NCBI GenBank assembly: GCA_009377375.1
Contig: WHUE01000004.1
Location: 1-64,000 of the forward strand
DNA: 64,000 nucleotides
Direction of reading: 5' to 3'
DNA from: Alphaproteobacteria bacterium
GTDB lineage: Bacteria; Pseudomonadota; Alphaproteobacteria; MPNO01; UBA2964
A model generated the notes under the pieces. It was not told the origin of the DNA. It searched no databases and saw nothing but the letters and a program-made list of their open reading frames with translations. Position numbers and translations under genes: made by a program. How positions within the stretch are numbered: position 1 is the stretch's first letter; each line of letters starts with the position of its first letter. Of this stretch, positions 32,044-42,621 are shown piece after piece.

Positions 32044-35000
32044 GTGAATTTTTTCGAATTCTTCATCCGGCGGCCCGTCTTCGCGACGGTGATGAGCCTG
32101 ATCGTCATCCTGATCGGGCTGGTATCCTATCTGCAGCTCACCGTCCGCGAATACCCGGATATCGACGAGCCGATCGTGTCGGTGAGGACCGACTATCCCG
32201 GCGCGAGCGCCGAGATCATCGAGACGCAGGTCACGCAGGTCCTCGAAGGCTCCGTCGCCGGCATCGAGGGCATCGAGACCATGTCCTCGAGCAGCCAGCC
32301 GGAAGAGAGCCGGATCACCGTGCGGTTCCGGCTCGGCACCGATCCCGACGTGGCGGCGAGCGACGTGCGCGACCGCGTGTCCCGCGTGAGCAACAGGCTG
32401 CCCGACGAGATCGAGACGCCGCGCATCGCCAAGGTGGAGGCCGACGCCCAGTCGATCATCTACATCGCCTTCACCAGCGACCGGCATTCGCCGATCGAGA
32501 TCTCCGATTACGCCGACCGCTACGTCCGGGACAGATTGCAGAACCTTCCCGGCGTCGCGGAGGTCCGCATCTTCGGCGAGCGCCGCTACGCCATGCGCAT
32601 CTGGCTCGACCGCGCGCGGCTCGCGGCGTACCGGCTGACGGCGGAAGACGTCGAGAACGCGCTGCGCAACCAGAACGTGGAGGTGCCGTCCGGCCGCATC
32701 GAAAGCCTGGACCGCGAATTCACGGTGCTGTCCCGCACCGGGCTCGTCACGCCGCAGCAGTTCGAGCGCGTCGTGGTCAAGGACGCCGACGGGTTTTCCG
32801 TGCGCATAGGCGACGTGGCGCGCGTCGAGGTCGGCCCGCAGGACGAGCGCCGCGTCACCCGGTTCAACGGCGACAACGCCGTGATCCTCGGCATCGTCAA
32901 GCAGGCCACCGCGAACCCGCTGGACGTGTCCAACGCCATGCGGGAGGTGCTGCCCGACCTGGCCGGGGACCTGCCGCAGGGCATGAACGCGCAGATCGCC
33001 TACGACAAGTCGATCTTCATCGACCGGTCCATCGAGGCCGTCTACACCACGATCGGCGAGGCCGTGGCGCTGGTCGTCGTCGTCATCTTCTTCTTCCTGC
33101 GGACCATCCGGGCGACGATCATCCCGCTGGTCACGATTCCGGTCTCTCTGGTCGGCTCGTTCGCGCTGATGAGCGTGCTCGGCTTCTCCATCAACACCCT
33201 CACCCTGCTCGCCATGGTGCTGGCGATCGGGCTGGTCGTCGACGACGCCATCGTCGTGCTGGAGAACATCCATCGCCATGTCGAGGACGGCATGAAGCCG
33301 ATCCGCGCCGCGATGGTCGGGATCGGCGAGATTTCCGGCGCAGTGGTCGCGATGACGCTGACGCTCGCCGCCGTCTATGCGCCGGTGGCATTTACACCCG
33401 GACGGACCGGCACGCTGTTCGCCGAGTTCGCGCTCACGCTCGCCGGCGCGGTGCTGGTCTCGGGTTTCGTGGCCCTGACGCTGAGCCCCATGATGTGTTC
33501 GCGGCTGCTGCGGACGCACGAGACGCACGGCCGGACATACCTGGCGCTGGAGCGCGGGCTGCTCGCCCTCAACCGCGGCTACCAGAACGTCCTCGAAGCG
33601 ACGCTCCGCGTTCGCCCGGCGGTCGTCCTGGTCGCCGTCCTGGTCGCCGGCGCGAGCTACGTCCTGCTCACCGGCCTCAAATCGGAGCTGGCGCCGGTGG
33701 AGGACCGCGGCGTCCTGTTCACCGCCGGCCGCGCGCCCGAAGGCTCGACCGTCGATTTCACCAGCCGCTACGCCGGACAGTTCGAGGCGCTGCTGAACAA
33801 GATCCCCGAGGTCCAGCACTACTTCGTCATCGTCGGCTCGCGCGCCGTGAACGAGCTGATCTCGTTCTCGCAGCTCACCCCGTGGGAGGAGCGCGCGCGC
33901 ACCCAGATGGAGATCGTGCGCGAGGTTCAGCCGAGCCTCTCCAGGATCGCGGGGGTACGGGCATCGGCCAACAATCCGGGATCGTTCGGGCAGAGCGCCC
34001 GCAACAAGCCCGTCGAGTTCGTCATCCAGACGTCGGAGAGCTACGAGCAGCTGGACAGGTACGTCGACAGGTTCCTCGCCGAGGCGGAGAAGTTTCCCGG
34101 GCTCATCAATCTCGACAGCGACCTGCGGCTCAACAATCCGCAGATCGACGTCGAGGTCGATCGCGAACGCGTGGCCGACATGGGCGCCGGCGTCGTCACC
34201 GTGGGGCGGACGCTCGAGACGCTGCTCGGCGGCCGGCAGGTGACCCGTTTCAACCAGAACGGGGAGCAGTACGACGTCGTCGTCCAGGTTGCGGCCGACG
34301 ACCGGCGCACGCCGGACAACCTCAACGACATCTATGTGCGCGGCCGCAACGGCTCGATGATCCAGCTGTCCAATCTGGTCCGGGTGCGCGAGAACGTGGC
34401 GCCCACGGAGCTGAACCGCTTCAACCAGTTCCGCTCGGCCACGATCACCGGGAACATCGCCCCCGGCTATTCGCTCGGCGAAGCGCTCGCCGCGCTGGAG
34501 GCCGCGGCGGAACGGGTGCTGCCCCAGTCGGTAAGATACGACTATTCCGGCGAGTCCCGCGAGTTCAGGGAGGCCGGCACGAGCCTGGTGTTCGTCTTCG
34601 CGCTCGCGCTCTGCTTCATCTTCCTGGTGCTCGCGGCCCAGTTCGAAAGCTTCATGGACCCGCTGATCATCATGCTGACGGTGCCTCTGTCCATGACAGG
34701 GGCCCTGCTCGCCCTCAACCTGACCGGCGGCACGCTCAACATCTACAGCCAGATCGGGCTGGTGACGCTGATCGGGCTGATCAGCAAGCACGGCATCCTG
34801 ATCGTGCAGTTCGCCAATCGCCTGCAGGACGAGGGCCGGTCGGTCCGCGAGGCGGTCGTCGAAGCCGCCGCGCTGCGGCTGCGTCCGATCCTGATGACGA
34901 CGGGCGCGATGGTGTCCGGCGCGGTGCCGCTGGCCTTCGCCACCGGCGCGGGCGCCGCGAGCCGGCAGGAGATCGGCTGGGTGATCGTCGGCGGCATGAC

Positions 35001-35115
35001 CTTCGGCACGCTGCTGACCCTGTTCGTCGTGCCGACGGCATACACGCTGCTGGCGCGCGACCGCGGCAAGCTGCGCGCGGCGGAGGCCAGCCCGGTGCCC
35101 GGCCCGGCCGAGTGA
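32044..35115 (+). CDS. RND efflux transporter permease
   Basis: GTG start: FFEFFIRRPVFATVMSLIVILIGLVSYLQLTVREYPDIDEPIVSV...; 12-TM HAE1-type RND. Confidence 0.96.
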   Translation: MNFFEFFIRRPVFATVMSLIVILIGLVSYLQLTVREYPDIDEPIVSVRTDYPGASAEIIETQVTQVLEGSVAGIEGIETMSSSSQPEESRITVRFRLGTDPDVAASDVRDRVSRVSNRLPDEIETPRIAKVEADAQSIIYIAFTSDRHSPIEISDYADRYVRDRLQNLPGVAEVRIFGERRYAMRIWLDRARLAAYRLTAEDVENALRNQNVEVPSGRIESLDREFTVLSRTGLVTPQQFERVVVKDADGFSVRIGDVARVEVGPQDERRVTRFNGDNAVILGIVKQATANPLDVSNAMREVLPDLAGDLPQGMNAQIAYDKSIFIDRSIEAVYTTIGEAVALVVVVIFFFLRTIRATIIPLVTIPVSLVGSFALMSVLGFSINTLTLLAMVLAIGLVVDDAIVVLENIHRHVEDGMKPIRAAMVGIGEISGAVVAMTLTLAAVYAPVAFTPGRTGTLFAEFALTLAGAVLVSGFVALTLSPMMCSRLLRTHETHGRTYLALERGLLALNRGYQNVLEATLRVRPAVVLVAVLVAGASYVLLTGLKSELAPVEDRGVLFTAGRAPEGSTVDFTSRYAGQFEALLNKIPEVQHYFVIVGSRAVNELISFSQLTPWEERARTQMEIVREVQPSLSRIAGVRASANNPGSFGQSARNKPVEFVIQTSESYEQLDRYVDRFLAEAEKFPGLINLDSDLRLNNPQIDVEVDRERVADMGAGVVTVGRTLETLLGGRQVTRFNQNGEQYDVVVQVAADDRRTPDNLNDIYVRGRNGSMIQLSNLVRVRENVAPTELNRFNQFRSATITGNIAPGYSLGEALAALEAAAERVLPQSVRYDYSGESREFREAGTSLVFVFALALCFIFLVLAAQFESFMDPLIIMLTVPLSMTGALLALNLTGGTLNIYSQIGLVTLIGLISKHGILIVQFANRLQDEGRSVREAVVEAAALRLRPILMTTGAMVSGAVPLAFATGAGAASRQEIGWVIVGGMTFGTLLTLFVVPTAYTLLARDRGKLRAAEASPVPGPAE

Positions 35116-35151
35116 CCGCGCCGGCCGGTACGGTTTCCGGAAGAGCGGCCG

Positions 35152-36822
35152 CTACTTCTCGTCGGTCATCCGGCTGAGGGCCCATTTGACCTGGCCCTGG
35201 CCGTCCCTGGCGGCGCCGGCGATGACGATCTGGCCGGTGCGGCGCACCTCGCCCGACGCGCCGAGATAGACGCTTTCCTGCAGCGATATGGTCCCGCCGC
35301 CGGCGCGCAGCCGCCAGCCGCCGCCGCTGGCAAGGCGCAGCAGCACGGTGGAGCCCTGCTGCACCAGCGATGCCTTGACCGCCGGGTGCAGATGGAACCG
35401 CACCGCGAACCGGTGCGCGCCGGACCCGTCGATCGTGTCCTCGCCCCGCAGATCGCCGCCGGAGGCGCCGAGATAGAGCCGGCGGGTATGGGTGACGCCC
35501 AGCGCGCGGCGCCAGCCGTCATGCGTGGCCTCGATCCAGATGTTGCCGTCGCCCTCGCGGCGTTCGACCGCGACATGCTCGGGCCGCGCGCCGAGCCCGC
35601 CGTCGGGCAGCAGCTCGGACGAGTTCACGTCGTCCACCGTCACGGTCGAGTGGGCGGCGGTGGTGCGCTGGGCGGTGCGCCAGGACTCGTTCTCGCCGGC
35701 ATGCGCCCCGCAATTGACGATCAGCCGCTCCTTGCCGACGCTCATCTCGAAGCTCAGCGTGCCGGCGTGGGCATGGGCATCGAAACCGGGCGGGGCGGGA
35801 CAGCCGGTATCCATGATCACCAGCGTCCGGTTGGCGGTCAGCCGCTCGAACCCGGCATGGGGGGCGGAGTCCAGCGGCTTGCCGCGCGCCTCCGCCCGGG
35901 TCAGGGTGACGTCGATCAGCCAGGGCTCGGATTCGATCGAATCGTTGAACAGCGCCAGCCCGCCGTCTCCATGGCGGAAGAACCGCGCCATCGGCGTCAT
36001 CCGGTCGATGGCGTTCTGCAGCGCGTGCGGCACCTCCGCCCCGGAGTCGCGCAGCACCGCGCGCATGTCGACCAGATCGCGCAGCACCGACAGATGCACC
36101 GCCGGGCTGCGTTCGGCATGGCCGCCGTCGCCCAGCACCTGGCGGCCGATCTCCGCCTCCAGCATCCGCACCCAGCGCGGCAGACGCGCCTCATGGCCTT
36201 CCAGACCGGCCGCGGCGAAGATCAGCCCCTTCAGCGCCACCAGCCGGGCGCTGCCGGGCGGGGTCATGCGCACGATGCGGGCGAGATGCCGCGCCTGCAG
36301 CCCGGCGCTGGCATAGAGCCGGTCGCGGAACGCGGCGCTGGTCCCGGCGCAGAGGAACTCCGCATGCACCAGCCAGTTGGCGATGCGCGCGCCGAGGATA
36401 TGGGGCCGCCACGTCAGCGGCTGCCACCAGCCTTCATGCTCGATCCAGTCGTCGATCAGGGCGCGGCCGCGGGCGCGGGCGACGTCGCCGCCCGCCGCGC
36501 GCAGGTCGCGCAGCCAGTCGAACGTCGCCGCCTCGGCCCGCCAGCGGTTCGACATGCCGCTGCCGCGCCAGGGCGAATCGACGCCGCGCAGCACCTGTCC
36601 CGCCGCCGCGAAGTCGCCGGCGACGATGATCGCGCCGCGGCTGGCGTCGCCCGGCCATGAATCCGCGGCGTTGAACGCCGCCGGCCGGGCCGGGGCGCCG
36701 CCCAGCGACCAGCGATAGGGCGTGGTGGAAAAGACCGGCCGCAGGAGGGCATAGGCGATGCGTCCGCCGTTGATCCGCCGGCGGCGGTGCCCGAGGCTCG
36801 CGATCCGCCAGCCGAGTCTCAT
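35152..36822 (-). CDS. Heparinase II/III family protein
   Basis: [51 protein letters not shown]...[25 protein letters not shown]. Confidence 0.9.
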   Translation of the reverse strand: MRLGWRIASLGHRRRRINGGRIAYALLRPVFSTTPYRWSLGGAPARPAAFNAADSWPGDASRGAIIVAGDFAAAGQVLRGVDSPWRGSGMSNRWRAEAATFDWLRDLRAAGGDVARARGRALIDDWIEHEGWWQPLTWRPHILGARIANWLVHAEFLCAGTSAAFRDRLYASAGLQARHLARIVRMTPPGSARLVALKGLIFAAAGLEGHEARLPRWVRMLEAEIGRQVLGDGGHAERSPAVHLSVLRDLVDMRAVLRDSGAEVPHALQNAIDRMTPMARFFRHGDGGLALFNDSIESEPWLIDVTLTRAEARGKPLDSAPHAGFERLTANRTLVIMDTGCPAPPGFDAHAHAGTLSFEMSVGKERLIVNCGAHAGENESWRTAQRTTAAHSTVTVDDVNSSELLPDGGLGARPEHVAVERREGDGNIWIEATHDGWRRALGVTHTRRLYLGASGGDLRGEDTIDGSGAHRFAVRFHLHPAVKASLVQQGSTVLLRLASGGGWRLRAGGGTISLQESVYLGASGEVRRTGQIVIAGAARDGQGQVKWALSRMTDEK

Positions 36823-37511
36823 GCGCCGCCGCGCAGCCGGGCGATGCGCGCGGCGTACGCCTTCTCTCCGCGCTGGGGCCGCCGGGCCTTCGCATCGCCC
36901 CTGAACACCGCGGTCCCGGCAACCAGCACGTCGGCGCCGGCCGCGACGGCGAGCGGCGCCGTCTCGGGATCGATCCCGCCATCGACCTCCAGGTCGATCC
37001 GGCGCCCGGTGGCGTCGATCATCTTGCGCAGCGCGGCGATCTTGGACAGCTGGCTGCGGATGAATTTCTGGCCGCCGAAGCCGGGGTTCACCGTCATCAC
37101 CAGCACCAGGTCGACCATGTCGAGCACCTGCGCCACGGCCTCCGCCGGGGTGGAGGGGTTGAGCGACACCCCCGCCTTGCGTCCGCAGGACCGGATGAGC
37201 TGCAGCGTGCGGTGCAGATGCGGCCCGGCCTCGGCATGCGCGGTGATGATGTCGGCGCCGGCCTCGGCGAAGGCCGGCACGAAGGCATCCACGGGCGAGA
37301 TCATCAGATGCACGTCGAACGGCCGCCGGCTGGCGCCGCGCAGCGCCTTCACCACGTCCGGGCCGATGGTGATGTTGGGCACGAAATGCCCGTCCATCAC
37401 GTCGACATGGATGTAGTCCGCGCCAGCGCGCGTGATGGCGCGTATCTCCTCGCCCAGCCGGGCGAAATCGGCGGACAGGATGGAGGGGGCGATGCGGGTC
37501 TTCTGTTGCAC
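36819..37511 (-). CDS. rpe: Ribulose-phosphate 3-epimerase
   Basis: [52 protein letters not shown]...[14 protein letters not shown]...DLEVDGGI. Confidence 0.97.
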   Translation of the reverse strand: MQQKTRIAPSILSADFARLGEEIRAITRAGADYIHVDVMDGHFVPNITIGPDVVKALRGASRRPFDVHLMISPVDAFVPAFAEAGADIITAHAEAGPHLHRTLQLIRSCGRKAGVSLNPSTPAEAVAQVLDMVDLVLVMTVNPGFGGQKFIRSQLSKIAALRKMIDATGRRIDLEVDGGIDPETAPLAVAAGADVLVAGTAVFRGDAKARRPQRGEKAYAARIARLRGGA

Positions 37512-37651
37512 GTCAGAGGGTCTTTCGGGATGCGGTCAGTCGGGCTCGAACAGGGTCTGGCCGGATGTGCGGGAAACGGTTCACACGCGTCAGCCCAGCC
37601 GCGCTGCCGTGAGAGAAGGCCGGGAGTCCGGGACTGCGCAAAACGGCCCCG

Positions 37652-37801
37652 TCAGAAAATCGTGCGAACGAACGGCGCCACCGCCGAGCCCTGGGTCAGG
37701 ATCACCAGGCCGAGGAACAGCAGCAGCAGCACGACAATGGGCAGCAGCCAGAACGTCTTGCGCGCCCGGAGGAACATCCACAGCTTCCTGACGAACGACA
37801 T
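37652..37801 (-). CDS. DUF5989-like 49-aa single-TM protein
   Basis: MSFVRKLWMFLRARKTFWLLPIVVLLLLFLGLVILTQGSAVAPFVRTIF, resembles the DUF5989 pattern (ARKxFWLLP...LTQGSAVAPF). Confidence 0.75.
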   Translation of the reverse strand: MSFVRKLWMFLRARKTFWLLPIVVLLLLFLGLVILTQGSAVAPFVRTIF

Positions 37802-38095
37802 GGGCGGCGGTCCTGGAACGGGTTGCGCATCGAATCCGGGGCCGACCCGGCCGCCGGGCGGGCCCCTGCCAAGCGCCGTCATGATAGGCCCCGCCGGCGT
37901 CATGGCCAAGAATAACGCCGGACCGGTTCCGGCCCGAACGGCCATCCGATGCAGGGGAGGTCCCGAAAACGACGCCGAAGGGGCGCGCGGAGCTTTCATG
38001 CGTGTCTTTGCGATCGGCCATGGGACGGGCGTTTCCGGATCGTCAGCGACGCTGGTTCTCGTTGTAGGATAACGGCTGCGTCGCTTCAAGGGACG

Positions 38096-39076
38096 CTAGC
38101 GTCGCAGCAGCGCCGCGCCGCCGCGCAGAAACGGTCTCAGGCCGCGCAGCTGCGCCACCAGCGCCGTCCGCCACACCCGCCGCCCGTAAAGCAGCGAGGC
38201 CCGGCGCAACGCCTCCGCCACATCGCCATTCAGATGCGGAGCAAGCGCGGCGGCGGCAGCCGGCCGGTCCAGCAGGGAAGCGGCATGGTCGAAATAGCCG
38301 TAGGCCATCGCGATCCAGCCCGCCTTCAGCGCCCGCGCGCCGTCATCCGCCAGCGTCTCCGGGTCGCGGAAGTAGAGATGGTCGCCGTGCGCCAGCCCGC
38401 CGCGCGAATAGGGCACCGGGCCCCGTCCGGCCTGCGGATGCACCGGACCGGCGCGGCGGCGCCAGCGCGCCGGGCGGATCAGGTCCATCAGCAGAAAGCC
38501 GGCCTCTTCCATCAGGCGGTCGACGGCGTGCGCCGCCATCTGGCCTTCGCGCAAAGGCATGAAGCTGACCTCCACCTTCACCGCCAGCGCCGACGCGAGG
38601 GCGATCGGCGCGGCGGCAAGGATCTCGCCCTCCGCCCCTTCCACGTCCAGCTTGAGGAAATCCGGCGCGGGGACGCCGAATCGGACAACCGCCCCGTCCA
38701 GCGTTTCGGTGTCCACCCCGGCCGTCGTCCGGATATCCGACCAGGCCCTGTGGTCGTGCGCCGCCGCCGTCGCGGCCACCGGGGGCAGCAGGCTGGAGGA
38801 TTGCGGATCGGCGGCGATATGCAGCGTGCGGGGCCCCGCATGGCCTGAGATCGCCGTCGGCAGATGCCGCAGGCTGCGCCACGGGGAGCCCGTCGCCCCC
38901 TGAAGCTGCGCGAAGGCCGCGGGCTCGGGCTCGAAGCCGACGCCGTCGACCGCGAAGGCAATGGGCAGCAGGTCCGGCTCGAAACCCTCGCGGGCGCCGA
39001 TGTCGAGCCCCTGCACCGGCAGGGCGTCCATCGCGGCGGCGAACGGGGTGCGGCGGAACAGGTCGGTCTGCGCCAC
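38096..39076 (-). CDS. FkbM-like SAM-dependent methyltransferase
   Basis: VQGLDIGAREGFEPDLLPIA...VGFEPEPAAFAQL...APDFLKLDVEGAEGEILAAA; GTG start inferred. Confidence 0.8.
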   Translation of the reverse strand: MAQTDLFRRTPFAAAMDALPVQGLDIGAREGFEPDLLPIAFAVDGVGFEPEPAAFAQLQGATGSPWRSLRHLPTAISGHAGPRTLHIAADPQSSSLLPPVAATAAAHDHRAWSDIRTTAGVDTETLDGAVVRFGVPAPDFLKLDVEGAEGEILAAAPIALASALAVKVEVSFMPLREGQMAAHAVDRLMEEAGFLLMDLIRPARWRRRAGPVHPQAGRGPVPYSRGGLAHGDHLYFRDPETLADDGARALKAGWIAMAYGYFDHAASLLDRPAAAAALAPHLNGDVAEALRRASLLYGRRVWRTALVAQLRGLRPFLRGGAALLRR

Positions 39077-39126
39077 GGGGCTGAGCCTCTTCTCTCTGCT
39101 GCGTAGGGCAGGGCGATAATAGGCGG

Positions 39127-40452
39127 TTACGCGGCCCGGCGCAGCCGCGCGATATAGAACCCGTCCATCCCGCCCTGCGCCGCCATGTGGCAGGGCAGGG
39201 TGCGCAGGTCGCCGGCTTCCGTGACCGCCTCTTCCGGCGCGCCGGCTTCGCCGGCCGCGATCGCCTCGCGCGCAAATCCGTCCAGCCCGGCTAGCAGGGC
39301 GTCGATGCGCGCCGCCCCTTCCTCCGGCTGCAGCGAGCACACGCTGTAGACCAGTACCCCGCCCGGCTTCACCATCGCGGCGGCGGCGCGCAGCAGCGCG
39401 TCCTGAGTCGCGGCAACGGAGGCGGCCGAGCCCGCGCCCTTCAGCCACGGGATGTCGGGATGGCGGCGAATGGTGCCGGTCGCAGTGCAGGGCGCGTCCA
39501 GCAGCACGGCCTCGGCAGGGGCCGGCGACCGCCACGCGGCGGCGTCGGCCGTTACGGTTTCCGCCGTCAGCTTCAGCCGGTCCAGGTTGCGGCGCAACGT
39601 CGCGAGCCGCGCCTCCGACCGGTCGACGGCCACGACGCGCGCTCCGGCGGCGGCGAGCTGCGCCGTCTTGCCGCCCGGCGCGGCGCAGAGATCGATCACC
39701 GCGCGCCCCTCCGCCCGCCCGCCGAGCGACGACAGCAGCACGCGCGCCGGCAGCGCGGCGGCGGCGTCCTGCACCCACCACGCGCCCTCCTCGAAACCGG
39801 GCAGCGAGGCGATCATGCCGGCGCGCCTGAGGCGCAGCATGCCGCCAGGCAGGATCTCCGCGCCCAGCGCCGCGGCCCAGCGCGCGGCGTCGTCCGTCTT
39901 CACCGAGAGGTCCAGCGGCGGCTCGTCCAGATGCGCGGCGGCGATGCGGCGGCAGGCATCCTCGCCGTAGGCGTCCTGCCACGACCGCCACAGCCAGTCC
40001 GGCGTGTTGAGCCGCGCGGCATCGGCGGCAGCAAAGGCCGCGCGCCCTTCGCGGTCGCAGCGCCGCAGCACGGCGTTGACCAGCCCCTTCATCCGCTCCG
40101 CCCCGTTCGCCTCTGCCAGCCTGACCGCGGTGTCGACCACCGCGTGCGGCGGCGCCTCGAGCACGAAGAGCTGCGCCGCGCCGAGCCGCAATACCGCCCG
40201 GGCCGCATGCGCCTTCTCGGGCAGCGGACGGTCGATGAACCCCGCAAGCACCGCATCGATCTGGCCCAGCCGGCGCAGCGTGGCGGCGACCAGCGCCCGG
40301 GCGAAGGCGCGGTCGCGCACGCTCAGCCGGTCCAGCCCGCGGTCGGCCGCCAGCGCCTCGTCCAGCGCGACGCCGTCCTGCAGCACGCGGCCGAGCAGGG
40401 CGAGTGCGGCGGCCCGGGCCTCGAGGCCCTGCCGGGCGGTGTGATCGGGCAT
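39127..40452 (-). CDS. rsmB: 16S rRNA m5C967 methyltransferase RsmB
   Basis: NusB-like N-term plus VIDLCAAPGGKTAQLAAAGARVVAVDRSEARL...VLLDAPCTATGTIRRHPDIPWL...LVYSVCSLQPEEG. Confidence 0.95.
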   Translation of the reverse strand: MPDHTARQGLEARAAALALLGRVLQDGVALDEALAADRGLDRLSVRDRAFARALVAATLRRLGQIDAVLAGFIDRPLPEKAHAARAVLRLGAAQLFVLEAPPHAVVDTAVRLAEANGAERMKGLVNAVLRRCDREGRAAFAAADAARLNTPDWLWRSWQDAYGEDACRRIAAAHLDEPPLDLSVKTDDAARWAAALGAEILPGGMLRLRRAGMIASLPGFEEGAWWVQDAAAALPARVLLSSLGGRAEGRAVIDLCAAPGGKTAQLAAAGARVVAVDRSEARLATLRRNLDRLKLTAETVTADAAAWRSPAPAEAVLLDAPCTATGTIRRHPDIPWLKGAGSAASVAATQDALLRAAAAMVKPGGVLVYSVCSLQPEEGAARIDALLAGLDGFAREAIAAGEAGAPEEAVTEAGDLRTLPCHMAAQGGMDGFYIARLRRAA

Positions 40453-40520
40453 TGCGACCGTGGCGGACAATGAAAAGCGCGCCGCCACGGATTAAAGAAA
40501 ACGCGGCCCCGCGTCACCCG

Positions 40521-40967
40521 CTATTTCCGAGGAATGCGTCCCGTACGGGGATCGGAGCGGAGCGGGCAGCGTTTCATGGCGCGCAATCCGAACAGGCGGT
40601 CGCGCGTCCCTTGATGATCGTCGAGTGCCTTCTTTTCCGCGGCATTTTCCTCGGCTGCCAACATCAGCGGCATAAAAAGAACGGCGCCAATGTAGCCAAT
40701 CGTCTGGTTTTTTCGCCGATTGCCGGCGACCGTCCCCTCCAGCTCGTCCATGGCCTGTGAAATCTCGAACAGCCGCGCATCGATCTCCTCGCAGGAAAGG
40801 GCGAGTTCCGCTTCCTGGTAGGCTGCTGGAGTATTGTCGTTCCGGCCCTCGACCGACGTTATGTCGGGCGGCAGCTCCGGCGCAGCCCGACTGCATGCGG
40901 CGGCAAACAACGCCAGGACGACCGCAGGACCGAGCCTATTTAAACTTGACCGCACGGCCTTTTCCAT
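40521..40967 (-). CDS. Hypothetical lipoprotein
   Basis: Signal/lipobox AVVLALFAAACSR; CEEIDARLFEISQAMDELEGTVAGNRRKNQTIGYIGAVLFMPLML. Confidence 0.65.
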   Translation of the reverse strand: MEKAVRSSLNRLGPAVVLALFAAACSRAAPELPPDITSVEGRNDNTPAAYQEAELALSCEEIDARLFEISQAMDELEGTVAGNRRKNQTIGYIGAVLFMPLMLAAEENAAEKKALDDHQGTRDRLFGLRAMKRCPLRSDPRTGRIPRK

Positions 40968-41337
40968 CCAGCGAACCCCAGGTCATGAACGATATGCCGA
41001 CCGTGCCGTAACGGACCAGTATGACGGCATCGGCGCCTATCTTCGACGCTACGGCACGCAGCTTTTGGGCTACAAGCTCCTTGGTCGGGTCAGGATGAAG
41101 AAGCGACGTCTTGTTCACCGTTACCGAAATATCCCCTATCGCCTCGTACGGACGGTCCCCGATGTCGCTCTCTGTGATAACGATTTTGGCGGGATCGGTT
41201 CTGGGAAGAGAGGCTGTCTGGCCGGCATCACCGGACGGCGCGTCAGGCCTCTGAACGTTCGCTGTCGACCAGCTGCCGGAACAGGCACCCAGCATCAAGA
41301 GCAGAGGCGCGACCAGAAACGAACGTCCGAATTTCAT
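40936..41337 (-). CDS. Hypothetical lipoprotein
   Basis: Lipobox LLLMLGACSG; ...YEAIGDISVTVNKTSLLHPDPTKELVAQKLRAVASKIGADAVILVRYGTVGISF. Confidence 0.65.
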   Translation of the reverse strand: MKFGRSFLVAPLLLMLGACSGSWSTANVQRPDAPSGDAGQTASLPRTDPAKIVITESDIGDRPYEAIGDISVTVNKTSLLHPDPTKELVAQKLRAVASKIGADAVILVRYGTVGISFMTWGSLDGKGRAVKFK

Positions 41338-41460
41338 GATGTTCTTCCCCCAAAATCCCCGGACCGCTTTTACCAGCCCGAGGAAAACAGGGAAAGAACT
41401 TCTGTACGATCGCTCAACCCATGGGAAGCGAATGCCGACAGACGCGGCCGCCTGTCCGCC

Positions 41461-42312
41461 TCAGCCCCACGGGCCGGCGACGCCGGCCATCTCGCGCAGG
41501 CGGCGGACGCGGTTGGCGGTGGCGGGATGGGTGGAGAACAGGCCGTCCACGGCGCCGCCGTGCAGCGGGTTGACGATGAACATATGCGCCGTTGCCGGGT
41601 TGGATTCGGCGACGCGGTTGTCGATGCGGCGGCTGCCCGCCTCCAGCTTTTCCAGCGCCGAGGCGAGCCAGAGCGGATGGCCGCAGATCTCGGCCCCGCC
41701 GGCATCGGCCGAATACTCGCGGGTGCGGCTGATCGCCATCTGCACCAGCGCGGCGGCGACCGGCGCCAGCACCATCAGCAGGATCGTGCCGATCAGCCCC
41801 AGCGGGTTGTTGCGGTTGCCGCCGAAGAACAGCGCGAAGGTGGCGAGCATGGAGATGGCGCCCGCGATCGTCGCCGTCACGGTCATGATCAGCGTGTCGC
41901 GGTTGCGGACATGGGAAAGCTCGTGCGCCATCACGCCGGCGATCTCCTCGTGGCTGAGATCGCGCAGCAGCCCGGTGGTCGCGGCGACGGCGGCGTTCTC
42001 GGGGTTGCGCCCGGTGGCGAAGGCGTTGGGCTGGTCGTTCTCGATGATATAGACCTTCGGCATGGGCAGGCCGGCGCGGTCGGCGAGCTGACTGACGATG
42101 CCGTAATAGGCCGGCGCCGTGCGCGCATCCACCTCGCGCGCGCCGTACATCGACAGCACCATCCGGTCCGAGTTCCAGTACGCGAACAGGTTGGTGCCGC
42201 AGGCGAAGACCAGTGCGATCAGCATGCCTGCCTCGCCGCCGAGCAGGAACCCGATGACGAGGAACAGCGCCGTCAGCGCCGCGAGCAGGAGGGCGGTGCG
42301 GAAATAGCTCAT
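41461..42312 (-). CDS. htpX: Zinc metalloprotease HtpX
   Basis: [30 protein letters not shown]...[21 protein letters not shown]. Confidence 0.96.
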   Translation of the reverse strand: MSYFRTALLLAALTALFLVIGFLLGGEAGMLIALVFACGTNLFAYWNSDRMVLSMYGAREVDARTAPAYYGIVSQLADRAGLPMPKVYIIENDQPNAFATGRNPENAAVAATTGLLRDLSHEEIAGVMAHELSHVRNRDTLIMTVTATIAGAISMLATFALFFGGNRNNPLGLIGTILLMVLAPVAAALVQMAISRTREYSADAGGAEICGHPLWLASALEKLEAGSRRIDNRVAESNPATAHMFIVNPLHGGAVDGLFSTHPATANRVRRLREMAGVAGPWG

Positions 42313-42621
42313 TCCGTGATGTCCGCTGCGTTTCCATCCGATGCCGGAGCCGGGGAAAGCCGGCCCGGGGCCGCCCAGTATGTGGCCCGCCGGGAGGCCC
42401 GGATCAAGACGCCGGGCGCAGCCGCGCCGCGCCGGAAAGATGCGACATTGCGCCGCGCCGGCCTGTCGAGGACAATCCGGATGCGCGCACCGAAGAGAAA
42501 CCCCTCCCCCGGAAACGATTCTTGCTGATGCGGACGAAACGGCCCGGAACCTGTAGCGCGGCGCGCGCCGTCCGCCCCGTGACGCGGCCCCCCGGCCGCG
42601 GCCGGGACGAGGGCTGAGGCC

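Noticed and set aside
32017-34791. 924-aa minus-strand ORF
   Set aside because: Antisense to the RND permease, no recognisable domain
39077-39991. N-terminal extension of the FkbM ORF
   Set aside because: Overlaps the rsmB coding region in another frame; FkbM-like homology begins near GLDIGAREG
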